From Arthrobacter pascens (GTDB lineage Bacteria > Actinomycetota > Actinomycetes > Actinomycetales > Micrococcaceae): a stretch of DNA of 64,000 bases. Location: contig NZ_JAFHKT010000138.1 of NCBI RefSeq assembly GCF_017052465.1, forward strand, positions 30,447 through 94,446, read 5' to 3'. The notes beneath the pieces are model-generated. The model was not told where the DNA came from, made no database searches, and saw nothing but the letters and a program-made list of their open reading frames with translations. The translations under genes were made by a program, and so were the position numbers. Numbering within the stretch: the first letter of the stretch is position 1; the number at the start of each line of letters is the position of its first letter. Below, in pieces: positions 1 through 7,832 of the stretch.

Positions 1-33
1 ATGGAGACAGCAGAAATCTTGACTGTCGGGACC

Positions 34-495
34 TTATTGGACAGCGGATTCCGACTGAGGCGCCACAACGGCCGTCGCGCCTTCGATGGCAGCGACAATC
101 ACCCTCTGGCCCTCAGCGAGGACACCGGAATCGGAGCGCGCGCTCCAGATGTCGCCGCCAATCTTGACCCGCCCGCCGGTGGCGGTCACGGGCTCCATGA
201 CCAGTGCGGTCTCCCCGATGAGCCGGTCAATGTTGGTGCGCTGTTCAGCTGGCCCCTTGTGCAGGTGCTTCAACGTGACCGGCCGCACGAAAGCGATCAT
301 CAACAGGGACACGACGCAGAAGACCACGATTTGCAGCCAGAGGTCTGCGCCTGCGAAATCGGCGACCACGGCGGCCAGGGCGCCGCCGCCAAGCATGATG
401 AAAAAGAGATCAAGGGTCAGCATCTCCACGGCGGCGAACACGAGGAAGACCGTGAGCCAGAGAGCCCACCAGTTTTGGCCAAGCCATTCGAACAT
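34..495 (-). CDS. NfeD family membrane protein
   Basis: A 153-residue protein with two to three hydrophobic segments in the first 75 residues (WWALWLTVFLVFAAVEML, then LWLQIVVFCVVSLLMIAFV) followed by a soluble C-terminal part (about 85-148) with the GETALVMEP...GRVKIGGDIWSARS pattern of the NfeD OB-fold domain. NfeD-like proteins of this short class lack the serine protease domain and work with SPFH/stomatin proteins in membrane organisation; that partner would lie downstream, off the left edge of the window. The ATG at 495 gives the expected start MFEWLGQN right before the first membrane segment. Family assignment is firm; the cellular role is inferred from the family. Confidence 0.88.
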   Translation of the reverse strand: MFEWLGQNWWALWLTVFLVFAAVEMLTLDLFFIMLGGGALAAVVADFAGADLWLQIVVFCVVSLLMIAFVRPVTLKHLHKGPAEQRTNIDRLIGETALVMEPVTATGGRVKIGGDIWSARSDSGVLAEGQRVIVAAIEGATAVVAPQSESAVQ

Positions 496-616
496 TCGAT
501 TCCCCCTTGATCCCGGGGGCTGCGGGGCAGACCCTCAGTGACTTTCTTCCATCCTAGACCGACGGAGCGTCACTAGGCAGGTGACGGACGCGCCAGGCCG
601 GAACGTGGCCAAGCCG

Positions 617-1501
617 TTACGTGGCGGCGCTCTTGCGGGGGAGGAAGACGCTGATCCGGAACCTGGCACCGACGCGTGTCACGGCCGCAAAGTCCGCCAG
701 CCTCTCGGCCAGTGCGGCGCGGTCTGTGTGGTGGCCGGCCGGACCCATGAGTGCCAGGTTGGCCACATCGGCGGGGGACAGCTCAAGGTCAAGGTCCAGG
801 TCCTTGGTGGACACCAGGTCAAAGTGGGCCGATAGTGAGCCGGCCAGCCGTTCGTCCTTGGCTGGCTCTATCCCGAGCATTCCCGTCTGGCTGGCAATCT
901 CACCGAGGTGGCCCTGCCGAGGTGTCACCACCACCAGCCGGCCCGAAGGCCGGAGCACTCGGCCGAACTCGCTGGCGTTGCGGGGCGCGAAGACAACGGT
1001 CACGACGTCGACGGCGGCGTCTGCCAACGGGATCGGCTGCCACACATCGCCGACCAGGTTCACGGCCTCGGGGTTGAGCCGCGCGGCACGGCGCAGGGCG
1101 AACTTTGAGATGTCCAGTCCGACGGCGGCAATCCCGGCTTCGTGCCCGGGAAGGTCAAGTATCGCGCGGAGGTAGTGGCCCGTACCGGTGCCGGAATCGA
1201 GCACAGCCGGCTCCGGACCCCGCAGCGCCGGCTCGGCCGCGGCGGCCACCGCCGCTGCAAGAGGCCGGTAGTGGCCGGCGTCGAGAAATGCCGTGCGCGC
1301 CGCCACCATTTCGGCGGTATCCGCCTCAAATGCTGTCCCCTTGCCGACCAGCAGGTTGAAGTAACCCTGCCTGGCGGCGTCGAAGCTGTGCCCGTTGCGG
1401 CAGGCCAAGGCGCTGCTGCGGGTCGCCTCAGCGGACGCAGGGACGGGTGAAAGGGCTTCCCGGCATACCGGACAAAGCAGGGGCGGCAGGCGGAAAGGCA
1501 T
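617..1501 (-). CDS. rlmA: RlmA-type 23S rRNA (guanine-N1) methyltransferase
   Basis: About 294 residues. The N-terminus carries a zinc finger with Cys10, Cys13, Cys34 and His38 (CPVC...CRNGH) followed by SFDAARQGYFNLL, the RlmA signature. A Rossmann SAM-binding segment follows (VLDSGTGTGHYL near residue 100) and the C-terminal part contains ALMGPAGHH at the place of the RlmA MTPH motif. In Gram-positives such enzymes methylate G748 of 23S rRNA (TlrB/RlmA-II type), at G745 in Gram-negatives; which base applies cannot be read here. The start is placed at ATG 1501, immediately before the zinc finger, rather than at an ATG 63 nt upstream. That start codon shares bases with an ATG on the other strand, so the divergent S9 peptidase start lies within a few tens of bases. 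Confidence 0.85.
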   Translation of the reverse strand: MPFRLPPLLCPVCREALSPVPASAEATRSSALACRNGHSFDAARQGYFNLLVGKGTAFEADTAEMVAARTAFLDAGHYRPLAAAVAAAAEPALRGPEPAVLDSGTGTGHYLRAILDLPGHEAGIAAVGLDISKFALRRAARLNPEAVNLVGDVWQPIPLADAAVDVVTVVFAPRNASEFGRVLRPSGRLVVVTPRQGHLGEIASQTGMLGIEPAKDERLAGSLSAHFDLVSTKDLDLDLELSPADVANLALMGPAGHHTDRAALAERLADFAAVTRVGARFRISVFLPRKSAAT

Positions 1502-1535
1502 GCTGACAATCCTAGGGCTTGCTAGGCTCACGTGG

Positions 1536-3596
1536 GTGAAGCCAGAACACCTGCCGCTGCTCAAGTCCGTCTCCGCCCCTGCCGTCCACCCGGACGGTAC
1601 GCGCGCCGTCGTTTCGGTGACCCGCCCCGACTTTGACGGCGATGCCTACGTGGGGCAACTGTGGAGCGTTCCGCAGGACCCGGAAAGGCCTGCACGGCGG
1701 CTGACACGCGGATTCCGGGACACGGCTCCGGCTTTTTCGCCGGACGGCCGGGTCCTCGCCTTCGTCCGGTCCGCCCCCGGCGGCAAGCCGCAGCTGTATG
1801 TGGTGGAGGCTGCCGGCGGGGAACCCCAGGTCCTGACGGACCGTCCACTGGGGGTATCGTCCTTCGCCTGGTCACCCGATTCGCAGCGGCTCGTGTTTGG
1901 CTCACGCCAGCCCGACGACGGCCGGTACGGCACCGTCGACGGTGTGGGCGCCGGCGGTGAGGACGCGCGCCTGATCACCAGCTTCAAGTACCGGATGAAC
2001 GGCGTGGGCTACCTGCAGGACCAGCCGCTCCAGCTGTTCGTCCTGGACGTTCCGGACCTGGGCGACGAGCCCCGGGTCCAGCCCGCAGGACGCGCGCTGA
2101 AGGACAGCCAGGACAGCCACGACGCCGGGCACGACGCCGCGGCGAAGGGCCTGCCTGACGCGAGACAGCTCACCTCTGCGGCAACAGACCACACTGGTGA
2201 ATCCTTTAGCAGCGACGGCAGGTGGGTGTACTTCGTGGCCGCGCTCCATGAGAAGAGCGACGAGGATCTGGCCGCCGGCATCTACCGGGTTGCCGCCGGC
2301 GGGGGCGAGCCCGTGCCGGTCCAGGCGTCCAACGCGGGCCCCCAGACCGTCCTCGCCGCCCGGGAGTCGCGGGACGGGAAGTGGCTGTTCTTCACCGCCC
2401 AGGACCTCGGCGTCTCTGGCTTGGATTTCGTCGCGAAGAACACGGTTCTGCACGTCATGCCTGCCGCGGGCGGAGAGGCGCGGGCGCTCAGCGATGCCGA
2501 GAACATGGACGTCGATGCGCCAGGCGGTCTCATCGCGCTGCGCGGAAAGGACGCAGCCCTGGTACTGAACAACGCCCAGGGAACTGTGGAACTGCTCGAG
2601 TTCAGCGCCACAGGCAGCCACGCCCTACTGGTGCACGGAGACAGGGTGGTCACCGGAGCCGGAGCAGCAGAAGACTCGTTGTTCATCAGCTTCACGGACG
2701 CCGCAACCGCCGGCGATGTAGCCTGCCTCAATCAGGGCCAGCTGCGGCTTCTGACGGATTTCTCGGCGGCCCTCCGGACAGAAGCCGGGATCATCGAGCC
2801 CCAGGCGCTGGTCGTCCCGTCCTCCGACGGCCACGAAGTCCACGGATGGGTGCTGGCGCCGCCGGGGAAGGGGCCGCACCCGGTGCTGCTCAACATCCAC
2901 GGCGGTCCGTTTTCCCAGTACACGGTGGCGCTCTTTGACGAGGCGCAGGTCTATGCGGAGGCCGGGTACGCAGTGGTGATGTGCAACCCCCGCGGCTCCG
3001 CAGGCTACGGTCAGACGCACGGAAGGGCCATCAAGGAGCGAATGGGCACCGTGGACATGCAGGACGTGCTCACCTTCCTCGACGGCGCACTGGAGAAGTT
3101 CGCTGCGCTCGACGCCGGCGCGCTGGGAATCATGGGCGGCTCCTACGGCGGATACCTTACGGCCTGGACCATCAGCCAGGACCACCGTTTCCGGGCCGCG
3201 ATCGTCGAGCGCGGTTTCCTCGATCCCGTCAGCTTCACCGGCTCGTCCGATATCGGCTGGTTCTTCGGCGGCGAATATACGGGCACCTTGCCCGAGCAGG
3301 TGGCGGCTCAAAGTCCCATGGCCACCATCACCCAGGTCAGGACGCCCACGCTGGTGATCCACAGCGAGGATGACCTGCGGTGCCCGGTGGAGCAGGGGCA
3401 GCGGTACTTCACCGCCCTCAAGCAGCAGGGCGTTGACTCCGCCTTCCTGGTTTTCCCCGGCGAGGACCACGAGCTGTCCAGGTCAGGAACGCCGCACCAC
3501 CGCCGCCAGCGGTTCGAGCACATCCTGGCGTGGTGGGCACGGCACCTGCCGACGGCGTCTGACCGCGCCGGGCAGCATCCCGCGGTGGGAACCTAG
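1536..3596 (+). CDS. S9 family prolyl oligopeptidase-type peptidase
   Basis: Start at GTG 1536 gives 686 residues beginning (M)KPEHLPLLKSVSAPAVHPDG, the usual N-terminus of this family; an in-frame ATG at 1500 is possible but would make the gene overlap the divergent rlmA start. The N-terminal half is a WD40-like beta-propeller (repeated SPDxxxxxF strands), the C-terminal half the alpha/beta hydrolase domain with nucleophile Ser536 in MGGSYGGY, acid Asp612/613 in HSEDDLRCP and His645 in EDHELS. A TAGGCT hexamer 8-10 nt upstream of the GTG suggests a leaderless transcript. Acts on short peptides, probably in the cytoplasm since no signal peptide is visible. The stop overlaps the convergent def stop by 4 nt. 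Confidence 0.9.
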   Translation: MKPEHLPLLKSVSAPAVHPDGTRAVVSVTRPDFDGDAYVGQLWSVPQDPERPARRLTRGFRDTAPAFSPDGRVLAFVRSAPGGKPQLYVVEAAGGEPQVLTDRPLGVSSFAWSPDSQRLVFGSRQPDDGRYGTVDGVGAGGEDARLITSFKYRMNGVGYLQDQPLQLFVLDVPDLGDEPRVQPAGRALKDSQDSHDAGHDAAAKGLPDARQLTSAATDHTGESFSSDGRWVYFVAALHEKSDEDLAAGIYRVAAGGGEPVPVQASNAGPQTVLAARESRDGKWLFFTAQDLGVSGLDFVAKNTVLHVMPAAGGEARALSDAENMDVDAPGGLIALRGKDAALVLNNAQGTVELLEFSATGSHALLVHGDRVVTGAGAAEDSLFISFTDAATAGDVACLNQGQLRLLTDFSAALRTEAGIIEPQALVVPSSDGHEVHGWVLAPPGKGPHPVLLNIHGGPFSQYTVALFDEAQVYAEAGYAVVMCNPRGSAGYGQTHGRAIKERMGTVDMQDVLTFLDGALEKFAALDAGALGIMGGSYGGYLTAWTISQDHRFRAAIVERGFLDPVSFTGSSDIGWFFGGEYTGTLPEQVAAQSPMATITQVRTPTLVIHSEDDLRCPVEQGQRYFTALKQQGVDSAFLVFPGEDHELSRSGTPHHRRQRFEHILAWWARHLPTASDRAGQHPAVGT

Positions 3597-4258
3597 AGGC
3601 GCTCCGTCAGGAACCCCAGCTCCCGGCGTGCCCGGTCGATTCCAGGTTCAGCCCAGCGCTGCGCGTATTCGCTGTTGGTGGTGAGGGACCGGAGCTCGGC
3701 CCTGTCGATGTACAGCGTTCCGTGCAGGTGGTCCGTTTCGTGCTGAACGATCCTGGCCTGCCAGCCGTTAAAGTCTCGGGCCACGGGCTCTCCCGCCGGG
3801 GTCAGATACTCAAGCCTGACGCTTTCCGGGCGCTCCACCACAGCCTGCAGCCCGGAGAGGGACAGGCAGCCTTCGAAGAAGGCCGCCGTCCCGCTTGGCA
3901 GCGGGGAATACGAGGGGTTGACTATGGCGAAGAATTCGAGGGGCGTGCGGCTCCGCACGGCGGCGGCATCCTTGTCGATTTCAAACTGGTCTTCGAGGAC
4001 GGCAAGCTGCAAAGGAATCCCCAGCTGGGGCGCTGCCAGGCCGACTCCGGGGGCCTCGTGCATAACCTTCCGCATCAGGTCGATCAGGTCGGAAAGCTCC
4101 GTTGCGTTCAGCTGTCCCTCGAAGGGAGCGGCATGCTGTCTCAGGGCCGGGTGGCCGGCCTGGACTATGGGCGGCAGTGTGTCCATCGCCAGCAATTCCT
4201 GTACGGCCTCTTGGATGCGGGCAGGAGTGTAGGACGTGGGCGGAAATGCTTGGCTCAT
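3593..4258 (-). CDS. def: Peptide deformylase
   Basis: 221 residues. Removes the formyl group from N-terminal Met of new proteins. All three family motifs are present: GVGLAAPQLG (71-80), EGCLSL with metal ligand Cys131, and QHETDHLHG with ligands His173 and His177 and catalytic Glu174. The N-terminus carries about 25 extra residues before the usual start of the fold, as in many actinobacterial copies. It lies between the S9 peptidase (convergent, overlapping stop codons) and the polyketide operon upstream on the same strand, from whose last gene it is separated by 9 nt, so read-through from that operon is possible. Confidence 0.96.
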   Translation of the reverse strand: MSQAFPPTSYTPARIQEAVQELLAMDTLPPIVQAGHPALRQHAAPFEGQLNATELSDLIDLMRKVMHEAPGVGLAAPQLGIPLQLAVLEDQFEIDKDAAAVRSRTPLEFFAIVNPSYSPLPSGTAAFFEGCLSLSGLQAVVERPESVRLEYLTPAGEPVARDFNGWQARIVQHETDHLHGTLYIDRAELRSLTTNSEYAQRWAEPGIDRARRELGFLTERL

Positions 4259-4267
4259 GAAGCCAGC

Positions 4268-5410
4268 CTAACGGGGCCTCTGCATGGTGAACCGCCTGGC
4301 CACCAGGGCATTCAGCGCCGGCACCGCCGCGATCCGCGCGATTGCCGTGTTCCGTGTCCGCAGCAGACCGCCGGACAGGGGCCTGCCCAGCGCCATATTA
4401 AGTTCGGCCTGGCGTTTCGCTGCGGCGGCCGCCCGCCGGCGGGAGGCATCGAACCGGCGAAGATCGGTGCCGCAGGGCCAGCCCCGCAGGCTGGCCATGA
4501 TGATGGGCAGCAGCAATTCCCCGTCCAGCCAGCCAAGGTTCATGCCCTGCCCGCCGATGGGGCTGATTTCATGTGCGGCGTCTCCGATGAGGGCAGTCCT
4601 TCCCTCGACCATGCGGCTGACCAGGCGTGAGCGGACGCCGAAGCTACTCAGCATGCTGTAGGCGCCGGGATCCACGGCTATGCCCGTTCTTTCCTTCACC
4701 AGACCGGCCAGCAGGTGCGCGTCCGGATATGGCGGCGGGCCGGACAGCCTGACCACCCAGCGGCGCACGCCTCCGGGCAGGGGAAAGGACTCAACGATCC
4801 CGCCGGCTTCGAGGAACAGGGCGGCGTCCTCGCCGTACTGGCTGGTGTCAGGAAAATCACCCATCAGATAGTGCTCCGGGTAGCGTTTTTCCGCGGCCGG
4901 CAGCCCCAGCAGCCGCCGCACCGTCGAATTGGCGCCGTCAGCGCCCACGGCAATCGCAGCGGACATTGTGAGCCGGGTACCCGCGACGGTGGCGTCGACC
5001 GTGACCCGGGCGCCGGCGTCGTGCATGTCCGTGACCTCAGCCCCGCGAAGCAGGGCGTCGGGGTCCAACTCCAGCACCCGGGCCTCGAGGGCTGCCTCCG
5101 TGACCGGTTGGGGTACGGCCAGGACGAACGGAAAGCGGTCCGATACCGGCGCGAACGGCATGTGCGCAATCTCCCGGCCGGCCCAGACGGCACGGCCGCG
5201 GCGGATGCGGATTCCGCGCGCGACCAGGGGTGCGGCGGCTCCGATGCGGTCCAGCGCGGCAAGGGCCGGGGGATGAATACCGATCGCCCTGGTGTGCGCG
5301 TTCCGGCCGGTGCGCTTCTCGAGGATCCGGACGGCCGCACCCTCCTGCAGCAGCAGCGCGCCGAGGAACAGCCCCACGGGACCGCCGCCAACGATGAGGA
5401 CGTCAGTCAC
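4268..5410 (-). CDS. FAD-dependent monooxygenase of the type III PKS operon
   Basis: Start GTG 5410 gives 380 residues beginning (M)TDVLIVGGGPVGLFLGALL, the Rossmann FAD-binding GxGxxG motif at the N-terminus as expected for the PHBH/UbiH class. A second FAD motif, ALIGDAAHEISPIGGQGMNLG, lies near residue 285. This class hydroxylates phenolic rings with NAD(P)H and O2. The GTG overlaps the stop of the upstream methyltransferase in GTGACTGA, so translation is coupled. In the operon it probably oxidises the resorcinol or pyrone-derived ring made by the PKS towards a (hydro)quinone. The reaction is inferred from analogous actinobacterial clusters. Confidence 0.86.
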   Translation of the reverse strand: MTDVLIVGGGPVGLFLGALLLQEGAAVRILEKRTGRNAHTRAIGIHPPALAALDRIGAAAPLVARGIRIRRGRAVWAGREIAHMPFAPVSDRFPFVLAVPQPVTEAALEARVLELDPDALLRGAEVTDMHDAGARVTVDATVAGTRLTMSAAIAVGADGANSTVRRLLGLPAAEKRYPEHYLMGDFPDTSQYGEDAALFLEAGGIVESFPLPGGVRRWVVRLSGPPPYPDAHLLAGLVKERTGIAVDPGAYSMLSSFGVRSRLVSRMVEGRTALIGDAAHEISPIGGQGMNLGWLDGELLLPIIMASLRGWPCGTDLRRFDASRRRAAAAAKRQAELNMALGRPLSGGLLRTRNTAIARIAAVPALNALVARRFTMQRPR

Positions 5411-6104
5411 TGCCGGTGTCCCGGCTGTAGGTGAGCACGCAGTGAAAGGGGGAGTGCCGCTCAGCCCGCCATCCCGCTGGAGCGACGGCGGCAAGTTCCG
5501 CAACCGTGTAGCTGCGCCTGATGGAGGTCAGGCCGTCGCCGCGGATGTAGGAGCCGGTCATCGGCAGCGCGCCGGCGCCAAAGAGCGCGTAGGCGAGGGC
5601 GTTGCGCCGGAGGTCGTTGTGGACGGCCAGGCGCCGGGCCAGCTGTGCGGAATCGTTGAGCAGGCCCTGCAGTTCCGCATCGGACAGGTGGTGCAGCACG
5701 TGGTTTGAAATCACGAGATCGAAGGCCTGGCCCTCCGCGACGAGTTCTGCGCTCGTGGCCTGCCGGAACCGCACCCCCTGCTGCGGCGTTCTGTGCCCGG
5801 CGAAACGGTATGCGCGGGGGTCTGGGTCGATGCCTGTGATGTCGAGCCGGAAGCCGTCCCGGGCGGCCCAGCCGGCGAGCATCAGCGCCAGGTCCCCGCC
5901 GCCGCAGCCAATGTCCAGCAGCGTGGACGGGACACCAGGGGACAGCAGCGGCCTGAGCCTGGTGCGGTAGAGGCCATGCCAGCCTGAAATGGCACGGTTG
6001 ACCAGTGCGAACTGCCGGTAGGTGCGGTCCAGGCGTTCCGGATCGCAGTCGGGCCGGTCCATCTCCTCAACAGCGGTGGCGTCCCGAGCGCCGAGCATGC
6101 CCAT
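5403..6104 (-). CDS. Class I SAM-dependent methyltransferase of the type III PKS operon
   Basis: 233 residues with the SAM-binding glycine motif LLDIGCGGGDLALMLAG near residue 65 and the LVISNHVLHHLSD motif-IV region near 125, followed by LLNDSAQLARRLAVHNDLRRN, a pattern typical of methyltransferases adjacent to type III polyketide synthases. It starts 6 nt after the PKS stop codon, with alternative in-frame ATGs at 6104 and 6098, and overlaps the downstream FAD monooxygenase by 8 nt. Likely O- or C-methylates the aromatic polyketide. The substrate is inferred from the operon. Confidence 0.85.
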   Translation of the reverse strand: MGMLGARDATAVEEMDRPDCDPERLDRTYRQFALVNRAISGWHGLYRTRLRPLLSPGVPSTLLDIGCGGGDLALMLAGWAARDGFRLDITGIDPDPRAYRFAGHRTPQQGVRFRQATSAELVAEGQAFDLVISNHVLHHLSDAELQGLLNDSAQLARRLAVHNDLRRNALAYALFGAGALPMTGSYIRGDGLTSIRRSYTVAELAAVAPAGWRAERHSPFHCVLTYSRDTGSD

Positions 6105-6110
6105 GGCGGG

Positions 6111-7307
6111 TCAGGCCAGGGACGATTCGGCCTCGTCCGCGAGCCGGTCGTCTGCCGGCTCTTCCAGCGGCTGGCCGATTCTCGTGAACAGCCCGGTTTC
6201 CACCGTCAGTCCGGGCCCGAATGCCATCGAGCAGATGCGTTCATCCCGGCCCTGCGGCGGAAGATCGAGGATATGCCTGAGCACGAAGAGCACCGTGGCG
6301 CTGCTCATGTTGCCGTAGTTGCGGAGGGTTTCGCGGGCAGGGACCAGCTGCTCGTCGGTGAGGCCCAGCCGCGACTGCACCTTGTCCAGGATGCTGCGGC
6401 CGCCTGGATGGATGGCCCAGTGCGTGATGTCCCGGTAGGGGAGTTCCCTGAGTGAACTGTCCCGGGCCAGGAGTGGTTCCAGGGCGCCGACAATGTGGTC
6501 GTCGATGATGTGCGGAACGTAGTTGCCCAGCACCATTTCGAACCCCTGGTCGCCGATATTCCACGCCATGGAGTCCTCGCCGACCGGCGTCAGGACCGTT
6601 TCGAAGTGGTCCAGCTGCAGGAGCGCCTTTGACTCGGGTGCTTCGCGCGCGGTCACGACGGCGGCGGCGGCGCCGTCCGCGAAGAGGGCCGAGCCCATGA
6701 TGGTGTCGGGATCGTTGGAGGTGCGGACGTGCAGTGAGCAGAGCTCCGCACACACGACGAGGACCACCGCTTCGGGGTCCGCCTCGCAGAATGACTTCGC
6801 TGCCCGGAGTGCCGGGAACGCCGCGTAGCAGCCCATGAATCCCAGGTGGTAGCGCTGTACCGCAGGGTTGAGCCCCAGCGCCCGGACGATTTTGTAGTCG
6901 GGACCCGGGTTGAAAAACCCGGTGCAGGAGACCGTGATCAGATGAGTTATGTCAAGTGGATCAATGCCCGCACAGTTGGAGACGGCGGCGGCGGCGGCGT
7001 CGATGAAGAGCTTGGTGGCCTCCCTGGCGAACAGGTCGTTGCGCTCCTTCGTGCTGGGGCTCCGCAGCAGGCCCGTGGCCGGGTCGAAGAACCTTGGGTC
7101 GTCCGAGCGTGAATCCAGCGTCAGTTCCTGGACCGCCGTGTAGCGGGTGTCAATGGCGGCCGAGTCGAAGCACGTGGCAACGAGCCGGGAACCGAGCCTT
7201 GTAAGCCCGGGCTGGGCTGCGAACACGTCCCGCGCCTCAGTCTGGATGAGCTTCGTCGGCGGAACAGCTGTCTCGAGGGCTCGCACGTAGACCGTCATGG
7301 GTTTCAT
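6111..7307 (-). CDS. Type III polyketide synthase
   Basis: 398 residues of the chalcone/stilbene synthase family. The Cys-His-Asn triad is visible: Cys128 in LITVSCTGFFNPGPD, His300 in HWAIHPGGRSILD and Asn333 in NYGNMSSATVLF. FGPGLTVETGLF near the C-terminus is the conserved GFGPGL loop. Such enzymes extend a fatty acyl or aromatic starter with malonyl-CoA and cyclise it to alkylresorcinols, pyrones or phloroglucinols. First gene of a three-gene operon with methyltransferase and FAD monooxygenase, the same order as in actinobacterial clusters that make alkylated methoxyhydroquinones. The C-terminus has a 20-residue acidic tail. Start at ATG 7307 (MKPMTVYV); no strong ribosome binding site is visible. 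Confidence 0.95.
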   Translation of the reverse strand: MKPMTVYVRALETAVPPTKLIQTEARDVFAAQPGLTRLGSRLVATCFDSAAIDTRYTAVQELTLDSRSDDPRFFDPATGLLRSPSTKERNDLFAREATKLFIDAAAAAVSNCAGIDPLDITHLITVSCTGFFNPGPDYKIVRALGLNPAVQRYHLGFMGCYAAFPALRAAKSFCEADPEAVVLVVCAELCSLHVRTSNDPDTIMGSALFADGAAAAVVTAREAPESKALLQLDHFETVLTPVGEDSMAWNIGDQGFEMVLGNYVPHIIDDHIVGALEPLLARDSSLRELPYRDITHWAIHPGGRSILDKVQSRLGLTDEQLVPARETLRNYGNMSSATVLFVLRHILDLPPQGRDERICSMAFGPGLTVETGLFTRIGQPLEEPADDRLADEAESSLA

Positions 7308-7832
7308 TCTTAACGAGAAGGTCAGTTAAGACAATGGATTGGACTGCTGATCGCTGCTGCGTTTCGGGACTGATTGGGGCTGCCATACGGCCCCTCTCCG
7401 GGCACCCGCCGTAACGCCGATAATGTACATTATGTCAAGTAGAAGTTGATTCCCGCTGGTACGGCCCGTCCCCGAATCGTAGCTACTGGTCCCCTCGCTT
7501 GCCGTAGCGCCATCCCAGGCCGTGACTGAATGCGCATGGCCACGAAGGGCAGACCAGGCTGCCGCCACCAGGCTAGCTACACAAGGACCGAAGTGAACGG
7601 ACGGCAGGTTCCGACCGGCTGGCCTCGGCCTTCCAGGTGCAGGTGTATTGCCTTCTCCCCCATTAAAGAACCACCACGGTGCGGGTCAAGCTAGCAGTCG
7701 AACGGGAGACGCGTCCACGATTTGTTCCTATCTCCTCCCCCGGTCATGAGGAGCAGCGGCGGGTCTCAGCCATTTGCATCGCGAGCACTGGGGGTCGCGC
7801 CGGCCTGACTCGCCGCCGCTGCGCTGCGGTGC
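7308..7832. other. Intergenic region upstream of the type III PKS operon
   Basis: About 525 bases without a convincing gene. The only open frame (7326-7568, minus) has no family features. The region holds a TTGACA hexamer on the minus strand (7438-7433) and an overlapping 14-bp palindrome listed separately; both are placed to control the PKS operon. The part nearest 7833 is the 3' flank of the KstD-like gene, which also reads leftwards, and nothing else is recognisable. Confidence 0.5.
7420..7433. promoter_or_regulatory. 14-bp perfect palindrome, candidate operator
   Basis: ATAATGTACATTAT is a perfect 14-bp palindrome in otherwise GC-rich DNA, about 110 bp upstream of the type III PKS start and sharing one base with a minus-strand TTGACA. 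The position and symmetry suit a TetR- or MarR-type operator controlling the PKS operon. No regulator gene is adjacent, so the binding protein is unknown. Confidence 0.5.

Noticed and set aside
1..541. Plus-strand frames opposite the NfeD gene
   Set aside because: Arg/Pro/His-rich translations typical of antisense frames in high-GC DNA; the minus-strand NfeD has clear membrane segments.
7326..7568. 80-residue minus-strand frame upstream of the PKS
   Set aside because: No ribosome binding site, no family pattern and it contains the operator-like palindrome; probably chance.
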